NCBI RefSeq assembly: GCF_003970915.1
Contig: NZ_RXOF01000015.1
Location: forward strand, 1 to 64,000
Direction of reading: 5' to 3'
Length of the DNA: 64,000 bases
Source: Hymenobacter gummosus
Lineage (GTDB): Bacteria > Bacteroidota > Bacteroidia > Cytophagales > Hymenobacteraceae
Shown: one piece after another, positions 9,923-17,569 of the stretch
How positions within the stretch are numbered: position 1 is the stretch's first letter
How the letters are laid out: each line of letters opens with the position of its first letter
Translations under genes and position numbers: made by a program
The notes under the pieces: model-generated
What the model was told of the DNA's origin: nothing
Databases searched by the model: none
Seen by the model: the letters and a program-made list of their open reading frames with translations, nothing else

Positions 9923-10732
9923 ATGGGCAAAATCATTGCGGTAGCTAACCAGAAAGGCGGCGTGGGCAAGACCACCTCGTCCATCAACCTCGCGGCCTCC
10001 CTGGCGGCGCTGGAGTACCGCACCCTGCTGGTGGATGCCGACCCGCAGGCCAACGCTACCTCCGGCGTGGGCTTCGACCCCAAGGACATTCAGCACAGCA
10101 TCTACGAGTGCATGGTCGACGGCATCAACGCCCAGGACATCATCCTGCCGACCAACATCCTGCCCCACTTGGATTTGATGCCCTCCCACATCGACCTCGT
10201 CGGGGCCGAAGTGGAGATGATCAACCTGCCGAACCGGGAGGAGAAGATGAAAGCGGCGCTGGAGCCCATCGTGGACCAGTACGACTTCATCATCATCGAC
10301 TGCTCCCCCTCGCTGGGCCTTATCACGGTGAATGCCCTGACGGCCGCCAACTCGGTGATTATTCCGGTGCAGTGCGAGTACTTCGCCCTCGAAGGCCTGG
10401 GCAAGCTGCTGAATACCATCAAGATCATTCAGAGCCGCCTGAACCCGCAGCTGGAAATAGAAGGCATCCTGCTCACCATGTACGATGTGCGCCTGCGCCT
10501 GTCGAACCAGGTGGTGGAGGAAGTGAAGCTGCACTTCCAGCAGCTGGTGTTCGACACCATTATTCCGCGCAACGTGAAGCTATCGGAGTCGCCGAGCTTT
10601 GGCATCCCGGTTATCCTGCACGACGCGGAAAGCAAAGGCTCCATCAGCTACCTGAACCTGGCCCGCGAAATCGTGGAGAAGAACGTGGTGCCCGGCAGCG
10701 CCGGTGCCTACGCCGAGGACGACGCGGCGTAA
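9923..10732 (+). CDS. parA: ParA/Soj-family chromosome partitioning ATPase
   Basis: A 269-residue cytoplasmic Walker-type ATPase. [20 protein letters not shown] carries the deviant Walker A motif KGGVGKT with the signature lysine. It is followed by [14 protein letters not shown] (Walker A') and [15 protein letters not shown] (Walker B). Length and order fit chromosomal ParA/Soj, which forms DNA-bound dimers that move ParB-parS complexes. ParB usually follows in the same operon. Here a terminator follows at 10754 and no parB is in the window, so the partner must be elsewhere or this is a stand-alone paralogue. The spacing and the hairpin-rich leader suggest its own transcript. Confidence 0.93.
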   Translation: MGKIIAVANQKGGVGKTTSSINLAASLAALEYRTLLVDADPQANATSGVGFDPKDIQHSIYECMVDGINAQDIILPTNILPHLDLMPSHIDLVGAEVEMINLPNREEKMKAALEPIVDQYDFIIIDCSPSLGLITVNALTAANSVIIPVQCEYFALEGLGKLLNTIKIIQSRLNPQLEIEGILLTMYDVRLRLSNQVVEEVKLHFQQLVFDTIIPRNVKLSESPSFGIPVILHDAESKGSISYLNLAREIVEKNVVPGSAGAYAEDDAA

Positions 10733-10753
10733 CGGCTGCTGATTAAAAATGCG

Positions 10754-10787
10754 AAGCCCCGGCTCCTGGTGAGTCGGGGCTTTTTGT
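10754..10787 (+). terminator. Terminator after parA
   Basis: AAGCCCCGGCTC pairs with GAGTCGGGGCTT with one mismatch around a 5-base loop, followed by TTTTTG. Confidence 0.8.
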
Positions 10788-10791
10788 TGGA

Positions 10792-10995
10792 TTACTCTAT
10801 CAAAAGCTCCTGAAACTCGTCCGCGGCGGCAACATCTAGCCGCAGCGCGGCGGCATATTGGTAGCAAAGCACCTCGCAAGAACGGGCGAGCTGCAGCGCA
10901 GCGGCATTGCCGTGCTGACATTGAACGGCCGGCCATATGGCCCCTATGCCATGTCGCTGCGCTGCAGCTCTGCTTGCTTTCTGCCATCTGGTGGA
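10792..10995 (-). pseudogene. Coding-like C-terminal remnant, unknown
   Basis: The minus strand reads 67 codons open from a TAG at 10998-10996 to a TAA at 10794-10792. It has no ATG, and its amino-acid composition looks protein-like: GIGAIWPAVQCQHGNAAALQ, then a helix-like SCEVLCYQYAAALRLDVAA and an acidic end EFQELLIE. The DNA is repetitive (CTGCAGCGCAGC and related words), so it may be a piece of a repeated gene rather than an expressed protein. It lies directly downstream of the membrane gene at 11043 on the same strand. Confidence 0.3.
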
Positions 10996-11042
10996 CTACC
11001 GATATGGCGCCGCGCTGCGGCTGTGGACGATTGGCGTGGGTG

Positions 11043-12140
11043 CTACGCAGCTGCTTTGCTGCGGCGCCAGATGAAGCCGTCGAGGACGTAGTGGGTGGCC
11101 TGGGGCAGGGCCAGCAGGGGTACCAGCCAGGCCAGCAAGGTGGCGTCGGCGACGCGGGGCAGGTGCTGGAACAGGCCGAAGACGCTGGTATGCTCGCGCC
11201 AGACGAGGCCGTCCCAGATGCCTTCTTCGAGGTAGGCCAGTAGCCCGACCACGCCCAGAAAGATCAGCAAGCCGTAGCGGCCGGCCCAGGCGCCGCGGCG
11301 CAGGCGGCGGCCGTCGGGCCCGGGCTGGTGGCCGGCGCTCCACACCAGGGCCAGGTACGGAATGCCGTGGGCCACTACGTTGAGCAGGGTAAAGGCCAGG
11401 TCGCCGTTGAACACCACGATGCCGACGTACCAGGAGGCGGCCGTGCCGAGCAGCAGCAGATTGCGGGGCCAGTTCAGCCGGCGCGTCTGCTGCCACTGTA
11501 TGGCTTCTTTCAGCAGGTAAACCAGCAGCAGGCCGAGGTAGGCTACGCTGATAGCCAGGCGGCCGGCGGGCCAGTCGCGCTGCACAAAGTCGCCGTCGAC
11601 AAACCAGTTGAAGTGCCGGGGCGGAGAGAGGTGCCAGTAGAGCAGCGGGTAGAGCGTGGCGGCGTAGATGAGCACCGCGTCGAGGCGGTGGGAGAGGGTG
11701 GCGCGGGGCTCGTGGCGGCTGTAGAGGCGCAAAAAGCCGTACTGCTGGCGCACGAAGTGAAACACGGCCGCGTAGGCCAGCACCCGCCAGAACAGCAGCG
11801 CCCCGCCCAGCAGGTACAGGGCCACGCCGAGGGCGTAGCAGCTCAGTGGCACCAGCAGGTAGAGCAGGCCCTGCTGCCGGCGCCGCACCGGGTCGAGGTA
11901 GGTGCGGAACAAGGTGCTGTACACGTGGGCCACGTCGATAAGCAGCACCAGCACCACCCAGCCCAGCACCGGCATCTGCGCGGTGCTGCGGTAAGCGTCG
12001 GGCAGCACGGCCACCACCAGCAAGGCCAGGAAGGGCGGGGCCAGAATCAGCCAGCCGTCGTAGGTGGCGGACTGAATCCAGGGCTGGCGCGGGGCGGCGG
12101 TCGGCTGGGCGGCCCGTTGTTCGGCGACGGAGGGCGTCAT
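11043..12140 (-). CDS. Multi-pass membrane protein, last gene of polyamine island
   Basis: A 365-residue integral membrane protein with about nine hydrophobic segments (for example DGWLILAPPFLALLVVAVL, GWVVLVLLIDVAHVYSTLF, LAISVAYLGLLLVYLL, LLIFLGVVGLLAYL). Conserved-looking polar residues sit inside segments: DVAHVYSTLFRTYLDP, FHFVRQQYGFLRLYSRHEP and NVVAHGIPYLALVW. I do not recognise a named family. Its ATG overlaps the stop of the FAD protein gene (12137-12140), so the two are translationally coupled. It may anchor the exported FAD protein or act as its partner or transporter, which is inference. The upstream in-frame extension to 12578 lies inside the FAD gene and is not used. Confidence 0.8.
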   Translation of the reverse strand: MTPSVAEQRAAQPTAAPRQPWIQSATYDGWLILAPPFLALLVVAVLPDAYRSTAQMPVLGWVVLVLLIDVAHVYSTLFRTYLDPVRRRQQGLLYLLVPLSCYALGVALYLLGGALLFWRVLAYAAVFHFVRQQYGFLRLYSRHEPRATLSHRLDAVLIYAATLYPLLYWHLSPPRHFNWFVDGDFVQRDWPAGRLAISVAYLGLLLVYLLKEAIQWQQTRRLNWPRNLLLLGTAASWYVGIVVFNGDLAFTLLNVVAHGIPYLALVWSAGHQPGPDGRRLRRGAWAGRYGLLIFLGVVGLLAYLEEGIWDGLVWREHTSVFGLFQHLPRVADATLLAWLVPLLALPQATHYVLDGFIWRRSKAAA

Positions 12141-13834
12141 ACGGCGGCGAGGATTTCGGTAGCGGCGCGGATGCCCTGGTAAAAGGCCTCCTCGAAGATG
12201 GACACGCCGCTCAAATCGGTGTGGGCGAAGAACACCCGGTTTCGGAGCGGCTGGGCGGCGCGCTGCCGGGCCTCGTCGGGACCCCAGAGGTAGCCGGGCG
12301 TGGGCGCCACCATGCCGTGGCCCCACACCCACAGCTCGGCCTGCTGCACGTGCCGCGTCACGCCGGGGTGGGTGGTTTCCAGCTCGGCCAGCAGGCGCTG
12401 CAGCCACTGGTCGTAGCTGGTCTGGTAGGCCTGGCGGCGGGCCGCATCGGGCTCGGCCTCGGTCAGGGGCCAGTAAAAGGTAATGACCCGGGGCTGGCCC
12501 ACGTCGCGGCCGAGGTCCTGGTGGTTGGCGTCGATGTAGCCCACGGCGCGGCTGCCGTAGCGCACGTTGTCCCAGCACAGCGGCTGGCCCGGCCCCTGCG
12601 GCAGCCCGTCGACGGTGAGGTTGGCAATCAGCCAGGGCGCGTGGTAGGGCTGCAGGGCGGGCGCATCGGCCCAGCCCGCCAGCAGCCGGCGCGCCACGAA
12701 GTGCGGCGTGGCCAGCAGCACCTGCCGGGCGAGGATGCGGGTGGTCTGGCGCGTGACGGCGTCATAAGCCAGGGCTTCGACGCCGGCGGCCGTTTCGCGC
12801 AGCTCGTACACCAGCGTAGCCGCCCGGATGCCGCCGCGGTCGACGCCGCGCTGTAGCTGCTGCACCAGAAAGGCGTTGCCCTCGGGCCAGGTCAGTACGT
12901 CGGCGGCCTCGGCGTTGTGGGCGCGGCCTTTGCGGGCGGCGAAGTAGTGCAGCCCGGCCCAGGCCGATACCCGGGCCGCCGGGGCCCCGTAGTCGTCCTG
13001 GCAGCAGTAGTCGAGGTACCAGCGCAGGTAGAGCGAGGTATAGCCCTCGGCCGCGAGGTAGTCGGCGAAGCTGAGCTGGTCGAGGCGGCGGAACTGCTCG
13101 TCGGTGGAGGAGCGGTCCAGCGGGATGCAAAAGGCGTCGCGGCCGTCGGCGCCCTGGGCCTGCTTCATGGCTTCCACCAGCCGGAAAAAGCGCTGAATCT
13201 GGGCTTTGTCGGCGGCGGGCACGCCCAGCTCGGGCACCAGGCCCTGCTGCCAGTGGCCGTGGATGAGCAGGCGCTCCTCCGGGTCGTGGCAGAGGTGGTA
13301 CTCGTTGTAGACGGGCAGGCCGCTGGTCTCGTCGGTGCCGGTGATGACGCCCGCTTCGCGCAGAAACGCCAGCAGCTCGGTGTTGCGCGCGTCGGGCACG
13401 GGCAGGTAGTGGGCCCCCCAGGGATAGGCCGATACAGGATTCTGCCCGCCGGCTGCGTTGCCGCCCAGCCCTTGCTCCAGCTCCAGCAGCAGCACGTCGG
13501 TGCGGCCGTGGCGGTAAAGCCAGCGCTTGGCCGAGAGGCCCGCCACCCCGCCGCCGATGATGAGCACCCCGACCTGCTCGGTGCGGGTGGGCGCGGGCAG
13601 CTGGCCGGGCTGGCGCAGCAGGTGACCCAGGCTAAAATCGGCCCCGCGCATGCTGCCTTTGATGTGGGCCCGCGAGGCGGCCGGGGCGCAGGCGGGCAGG
13701 CCCGAGGAACCCAGCAGCAAGCCCACGGCCCCCAGCGCGGCCTGCTGCAGGAAGCGGCGGCGCGGGACCTCACCCCCTAGCCCCCTCTCCCCAAGGAGAG
13801 GGGGGACTAGCAGTAGCTTGTTAGCTGTAGTCAT
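12137..13834 (-). CDS. Tat-exported FAD-dependent oxidoreductase (amine-oxidase-like)
   Basis: A 565-residue flavoprotein. A twin-arginine motif RRRFLQQ at about residues 25-31 is followed by AALGAVGLLLGSSGLPAC, i.e. a Tat signal, possibly a lipoprotein. The dinucleotide-binding motif GVLIIGGGVAGLSA (GxGxxG near residue 92) and LELEQGLGGNAAGG identify an NAD(P)/FAD-binding protein of the flavin amine oxidase/protoporphyrinogen oxidase fold. The first 24 residues are encoded by part of a CCCCTCTCC...GGAGAGGGG intergenic-type repeat (13766-13807), so the start may have been displaced. It sits in one operon with AdoMet decarboxylase and a spermidine-synthase-like enzyme. A periplasmic oxidase acting on a polyamine or a polyamine-derived compound is plausible but unproven. 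Confidence 0.85.
   Translation of the reverse strand: MTTANKLLLVPPLLGERGLGGEVPRRRFLQQAALGAVGLLLGSSGLPACAPAASRAHIKGSMRGADFSLGHLLRQPGQLPAPTRTEQVGVLIIGGGVAGLSAKRWLYRHGRTDVLLLELEQGLGGNAAGGQNPVSAYPWGAHYLPVPDARNTELLAFLREAGVITGTDETSGLPVYNEYHLCHDPEERLLIHGHWQQGLVPELGVPAADKAQIQRFFRLVEAMKQAQGADGRDAFCIPLDRSSTDEQFRRLDQLSFADYLAAEGYTSLYLRWYLDYCCQDDYGAPAARVSAWAGLHYFAARKGRAHNAEAADVLTWPEGNAFLVQQLQRGVDRGGIRAATLVYELRETAAGVEALAYDAVTRQTTRILARQVLLATPHFVARRLLAGWADAPALQPYHAPWLIANLTVDGLPQGPGQPLCWDNVRYGSRAVGYIDANHQDLGRDVGQPRVITFYWPLTEAEPDAARRQAYQTSYDQWLQRLLAELETTHPGVTRHVQQAELWVWGHGMVAPTPGYLWGPDEARQRAAQPLRNRVFFAHTDLSGVSIFEEAFYQGIRAATEILAAV
13766..13807. repeat. Intergenic-type repeat element inside coding sequence
   Basis: Reading GACCTCACCCCCTAGCCCCC...GGAGAGGGGGGAC, with the inner palindrome CCCTCTCCCCAAGGAGAGGG. 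It resembles each arm of the repeat at 43417-43589 (CCCCTCCTCAGCTGAGGAGGGGCTAGGGG). Here it is translated as part of the N-terminus of the FAD protein (residues about 10-24). Confidence 0.7.
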
Positions 13835-13844
13835 CGGTAGCGGG

Positions 13845-14057
13845 GAATGTGGGGTGAATGTGGAAATGTGCTTGGAATGTGGGAAATGTGGAAATGGAGG
13901 CAGCGGTAACTGGTAGCTTGGTCAATGAGCGTTGCGGGCTGGTAGTAAGCGGACATCAGCCTATGGCCCGTTCGTCACAGGCTGCGTAGCCGGTACATTT
14001 CTACCCGCGCCACATTCCCGCACATTTTTCACATTCATCCCACATTTCCGCACATTC
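13845..14057. repeat. A/T-rich inverted repeat between FAD and spermidine-synthase-like genes
   Basis: Left arm 13845-13891, built from GAATGTGG and GGAAATGTG words; right arm 14010-14057, built from CCACATTCCC, CACATTTTTCACATTC and CACATTTCCGCACATTC. The arms are imperfectly complementary over about 47 bp. It occupies the operon's longest internal spacer (13835-14083), so it would form a hairpin in the mRNA. Confidence 0.7.
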
Positions 14058-14083
14058 AAATAACATTCCGCACATTAAAAAAA

Positions 14084-15664
14084 TCAGTGCGTGTAGGGAC
14101 CCCAGTCCTCCTCGAAGTAGCGCACCAGGGCCTGGTTGTTGAGCTGATTCACGTCGGTGGGCAGCTCGGCCATGTCGGGCGGGAAGGTGAGCATCTGTCG
14201 GATGCTCTGGGGGGTGACGTAGCGCAGGCCCGGGGGGAGCGGGCCGGCGTCGGGGCGCCAGTGGGCGTTGCGGCCGGCCAGCACGTAGCCCCACTCGCCG
14301 AAGGAGGGCACGTAGAGGTGGTAGGGAATGGTGTGGAAGCCGGCCGCCTGCAGGGTATGGGCAATGCACCAGAACGAGCGGCGGGCCAGGTAGGGCGAAG
14401 TGCTCTGCACCACCAGCCGGCCGCCCGGGGCCAGCAGCTTGTCCAGCTCCCGGTAAAAGGCGGTGCTGTAGAGCTTGCCGATGCTGTAGTTCGACGGGTC
14501 AGGGAAGTCGATGACCAGCAAATCGTAGCGGGCGGTATCCTGGCGCACCCACTGGTAGGCGTCGGCGCTGATAACCTGCACTTTCGGCTGCAGCAAGGAG
14601 CGTTGGTTGAGCCGGAGCAGCAGCTCGTTGCGGCGGAACAGCTCGGTCATGCCCGGGTCCAGGTCGACGAGGCGGATGCTCTGGAGCCGGGGGTACTTCA
14701 GCAGCTCGCGTACGGCCAGCCCGTCGCCGCCGCCGAGCACCAGCACCCGCCGGGCCTGGGGCAGCGCCTGCATGGCCGGGTGCACCAGGGCCTCGTGGTA
14801 GCGGTACTCGTCGAGGGAGCTGAACTGCAGGTTGCCGTTCAGAAACAGGCGCAGCTCGCGGGCGTTGCGCGTCAGCACGATGCGCTGGTAGGGCGTGCTC
14901 TTGCTGTAAATCACCTGGTCCTGGAAGGCCAGCGTCTCGGTGTACACCTGCACCCGCTCGGCGTACGCGAAGCAGGCCAGCAGGGCCGCGGAGGACAAAA
15001 CCACGGCCGTCAGCAGGCCACGGCGGTAGGGGCGGGTTTCGCGGAAACGGTAGAGTACCACGGCCGCCACGGCCACGTTCAGCAGCCCGAACAGCAGGGC
15101 CGTGCGAATCAGCCCGAGCTGAGGCACGAGCACCAGCGGAAAAATCAGCGAGGCCAGCAGGGCGCCGATGTAGTCGAAGGTGAAGACGCGGGAAACCAGC
15201 TCCTTGAACTCGAAGCGGTTTTCCAGAATGCGCATCAGCAAGGGGATTTCCAGGCCCACCAGCACGCCCGTCAGCCCCACCAGGGCGTAGAGAATGATGC
15301 GAAAGGAGGTGACGTACTCGAAGAGCACGAACAGCAGTGGGGCCGAGAAACCGCCCACCAACCCCACCAGGATTTCGAGCCGGATAAACCAGCGCAGCAA
15401 GGGCGCGTCGAGGAAGCGCGAAAGCCACGAGCCGATGCCCATCGAGAACAGGTAAGCCCCGATGATGGTGGAAAACTGCGTGACCGAGTCGCCGAGCAGG
15501 TAGGAGGCCAAGGTGCCCGCAATCAGCTCGTAAATCAGCCCGCAGGTGGCAATGACGAACACCGAGCCCAGCAGCAGAGCGGGGCGGTAATCGGGGCCGG
15601 CGGGGCGGCGGTCGGTGCCCGGGGGCTCGGGGGGCGCGTCCAGCAGCGCGGGCTCGTTAGCCAT
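14084..15664 (-). CDS. Membrane-embedded spermidine synthase-like aminopropyltransferase
   Basis: A 526-residue protein with two halves. Residues about 25-225 hold seven or so TM helices (LLGSVFVIATCGLIYELIAG, STIIGAYLFSMGIGSW, IILYALVGLTGVLVGLEIPL and others). Residues about 260-480 form a Rossmann methyltransferase-like domain of the spermidine synthase family: RVLVLGGGDGLAVRELLKYP (AdoMet/dcAdoMet site), IRLVDLDPGM, VISADAYQWV and LLVIDFPDPSNYSIGKLYS. Such TM-fused PABS-domain proteins are annotated as spermidine synthases, but their product is usually untested. With speD at the head of the same operon, use of decarboxylated AdoMet is likely. Its start overlaps the DUF350 gene by 8 bp. SpeE-type enzymes are normally soluble, so the membrane half is the oddity. 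Confidence 0.9.
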   Translation of the reverse strand: MANEPALLDAPPEPPGTDRRPAGPDYRPALLLGSVFVIATCGLIYELIAGTLASYLLGDSVTQFSTIIGAYLFSMGIGSWLSRFLDAPLLRWFIRLEILVGLVGGFSAPLLFVLFEYVTSFRIILYALVGLTGVLVGLEIPLLMRILENRFEFKELVSRVFTFDYIGALLASLIFPLVLVPQLGLIRTALLFGLLNVAVAAVVLYRFRETRPYRRGLLTAVVLSSAALLACFAYAERVQVYTETLAFQDQVIYSKSTPYQRIVLTRNARELRLFLNGNLQFSSLDEYRYHEALVHPAMQALPQARRVLVLGGGDGLAVRELLKYPRLQSIRLVDLDPGMTELFRRNELLLRLNQRSLLQPKVQVISADAYQWVRQDTARYDLLVIDFPDPSNYSIGKLYSTAFYRELDKLLAPGGRLVVQSTSPYLARRSFWCIAHTLQAAGFHTIPYHLYVPSFGEWGYVLAGRNAHWRPDAGPLPPGLRYVTPQSIRQMLTFPPDMAELPTDVNQLNNQALVRYFEEDWGPYTH

Positions 15665-15872
15665 GAATGGCCGCGCTGATAATCAGGGCCACCGAAATCA
15701 TAAACGCCGCCGCAATGATGGCCAGGGCGTTGTTGTGCTCCTCCATGATTTCGCGCCAGAGCGTCTTGGGCGTCAGCTTCTCGAAGATGAAAAAGCTGAT
15801 GAACAGGATGACGATGCCAATCAGCGAGTACACGACCGAAGCCGTAATGAGCTTGAAGTTGAGGTATTCCAT
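15657..15872 (-). CDS. DUF350 membrane protein (YjfL-like)
   Basis: A 71-residue protein with two TM segments: residues 9-28 (TASVVYSLIGIVILFISFFI) and 48-68 (ALAIIAAAFMISVALIISAA), joined by the polar loop FEKLTPKTLWREIMEEHN. That is the DUF350 module, half of the usual duplicated form. In E. coli the related yjfL lies in a locus with a PspA homologue and the glutathionylspermidine-synthetase-like YjfC, so a polyamine or membrane-stress link is known from gene neighbourhoods. The start at 15872 is chosen over a longer frame to 15965 because the extra part is encoded by the inverted repeat 15881-15977. Confidence 0.85.
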   Translation of the reverse strand: MEYLNFKLITASVVYSLIGIVILFISFFIFEKLTPKTLWREIMEEHNNALAIIAAAFMISVALIISAAIHG

Positions 15873-15880
15873 GTAGGGAA

Positions 15881-15977
15881 GGGTAGGAGGGTAAGAGGGT
15901 AGGAGTTTAGGAGGATAGTTCAGGGCAAGTAGGAGCACTTGCAACTCATGCCCTCCTACCCCCATACCCTCCTACCC
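15881..15977. repeat. Inverted repeat in polyamine operon spacer
   Basis: GGGTAGGAGGGTAAGAGGGT... (15881-15905) pairs with ...ACCCTCCTACCC (15953-15977) with two mismatches over 25 bp. It fills the spacer between the small membrane gene and DUF350. Confidence 0.8.
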
Positions 15978-16172
15978 TCACTTGTGGTAAAAGGAAGAAT
16001 GGCCGCCGCGGTAGCCGCTGCCGCGGCGGGCGCCGGCCGAGCCGTTGAGGTTTTCGGTGCTTTCGTTGTCGTCGCCGAGCAGGCGGTGGCCCTGCAGGCC
16101 CGCCCACACGAAGCCGGCGGTGGCCAGCAGCATCAGCACGGCGTACAGGCCCAGTTTGCGGAGAAAGGTCAT
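15978..16172 (-). CDS. Tiny single-TM membrane protein of polyamine island
   Basis: 64 residues: MTFLRKLGLYAVLMLLATAG starts one TM or an uncleaved signal (residues 7-27), followed by a short polar, Gly/Ser/Arg/Tyr-rich tail (SAGARRGSGYRGG, ending HSSFYHK). No family is recognised. It is flanked by two different inverted repeats and lies in the same direction and order as the rest of the operon, so it is probably translated. An alternative start at 16235 would read through the repeat. Confidence 0.55.
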   Translation of the reverse strand: MTFLRKLGLYAVLMLLATAGFVWAGLQGHRLLGDDNESTENLNGSAGARRGSGYRGGHSSFYHK

Positions 16173-16189
16173 GGCTTTGGTGGTGATGG

Positions 16190-16260
16190 AGTGACTGAGT
16201 GCTTGAGTGACTGAGTGTCGTTCCTGCACAATCACTCAGTCACTCAAGCACTCAGTCACT
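16190..16260. repeat. Perfect 28-bp inverted repeat overlapping a stop codon
   Basis: Left arm 16190-16217 (AGTGACTGAGTGCTTGAGTG...) is perfectly complementary to 16233-16260 around a 15-bp loop. The right arm contains the stop codon of the DUF4178 gene (16256-16258). Confidence 0.85.
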
Positions 16261-17569
16261 CCTGAGGTCCATAGTCGCTGCTGGCCCAGCGCTGCTGGGT
16301 GTGGTAGCGGCGGCGCAGGTATTGGATGACGGGCCAGGCGAAGAGCAGCAGGAGCATGAGCAGCAGGTTGGACTGCAGCGGGGTATTTTCCTCCACCCGC
16401 AGCTGCACCATCATCGGCTGGCCGGTTTCCGACTGCGGGTACAGGTTCACATGGTAGCGGCCCGAGGGAATGTCGTGCAGGGTGGCGTCGCCCTCGGTGC
16501 TGCCCTCGCTCCAGCTTTCCCCGCCCTCGTAGCCGTGGTAGTACTCGATGGTCTTGGTGAATTCCCAGCTCTGGCCGGTTTGCTCGTTTACCAGGTTCAC
16601 CGGCAGCTCCAGCCACTGGTTGTCTAGCCCCACCTTCAACTCGAAGTTCAGCGCCGTGGGGCCGTGCACCTCAAACGAGGGCGTGACGATAACCGCGCCC
16701 TGCCCGGCCACGGCCGTGGGCGCCGGATCGGGCTGGGTGCTGTAGGTTTCCTGCAGCACCCAGTGGCGGGATTTGGCGGTGGAAATAAACACCTGCGCCA
16801 GCACCACCGCCAAGGCCATGAGCAGCGTGAAGGTGAGCAGGGGCTTCCAGGTAGCGTCGCCGGGCGGGGGCTGGATGGCGCCCACCCCGTGGCGGTCGGG
16901 CATGGCCGTAGCCGGCAGCCCGAAGGCCTCGGCCACCTGCCCGGGCTCCAGGTGCTCGGCCCAGAACCAGCTGGCGGTATCGTGCAGCTGCTCGTGCACC
17001 AGCATGTAGGGCGGGGCCACAAACTCCTGCACAATCAGGCGGTGACTGTCGCGGGCGTTCCAGCTGAACTCGCCCACGGCGTGCTGCAGGCGCGGGGAGT
17101 ACTTGTTGTACAGCTCGTACACGTCGTCGCCCACGCGCACCTCCGCCTCGCGGGTGTTGGGCCGGATGATGCGGTGCTCAGCCTCGGGGCGGATAAACTG
17201 CCAGTGACCCTCGAACACCGACAGCTGGGCGTAGTGCGCCGGCGGGCTGAACAAGGCGTATTCGCCCCAGCGGTAGTTCATCGATTTGGCCTCGTGCTTG
17301 GCCATGAAGCCCACGATGCGGTACTCACGCCCGTCGGGCATCAGACCTGTGGCGCCCAGCGGTAGTACCTGGGGCACAAAGTGCGGGGCCTTGAAGTGGT
17401 CCAGCACTTCGGGGCGCTTGCCGGTTTCAAGCTTGAAGTACGTGGCGCAATGCGGGCAGGCGAAAAAGACGCTGTTGGCCTCGTCGTAGTACGGAAATGC
17501 TTTATGGCACGTGGGGCAATCAAGTTGGCCCGCGGCCGCTAAGTCGCGTTGGGCGTCGGTCAGGCTCAT
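16256..17569 (-). CDS. DUF4178 protein with N-terminal zinc ribbon and membrane segments
   Basis: A 437-residue protein. Residues 18-44 form a zinc ribbon (CPTC ... CPHC). Residues about 70-215 match the DUF4178 pattern (GREYRIVGFMAKHE ... YRWGEYALFSP ... GHWQFI ... YELYNKYSPR). A TM helix lies near 241-262 (LTFTLLMALAVVLAQVFI), then a beta-rich extracytoplasmic segment (about 290-390), then a second TM near 396-416. DUF4178 has no assigned activity but co-occurs with DUF350 and polyamine genes in bacteria. Its start overlaps the speD stop by 4 bp (17566-17569), so expression is coupled to decarboxylated-AdoMet production. Confidence 0.85.
   Translation of the reverse strand: MSLTDAQRDLAAAGQLDCPTCHKAFPYYDEANSVFFACPHCATYFKLETGKRPEVLDHFKAPHFVPQVLPLGATGLMPDGREYRIVGFMAKHEAKSMNYRWGEYALFSPPAHYAQLSVFEGHWQFIRPEAEHRIIRPNTREAEVRVGDDVYELYNKYSPRLQHAVGEFSWNARDSHRLIVQEFVAPPYMLVHEQLHDTASWFWAEHLEPGQVAEAFGLPATAMPDRHGVGAIQPPPGDATWKPLLTFTLLMALAVVLAQVFISTAKSRHWVLQETYSTQPDPAPTAVAGQGAVIVTPSFEVHGPTALNFELKVGLDNQWLELPVNLVNEQTGQSWEFTKTIEYYHGYEGGESWSEGSTEGDATLHDIPSGRYHVNLYPQSETGQPMMVQLRVEENTPLQSNLLLMLLLLFAWPVIQYLRRRYHTQQRWASSDYGPQE

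Larger units (their letters stand above)
10733..11042. other. Spacer after parA: terminator plus GC-rich repeat-like region
   Basis: 310 bp. It holds the parA terminator (10754-10787) and then a region rich in GCTGCAGCGCAGCG-type words on both strands, including the coding-like remnant on the minus strand at 10792-10995. Confidence 0.6.
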
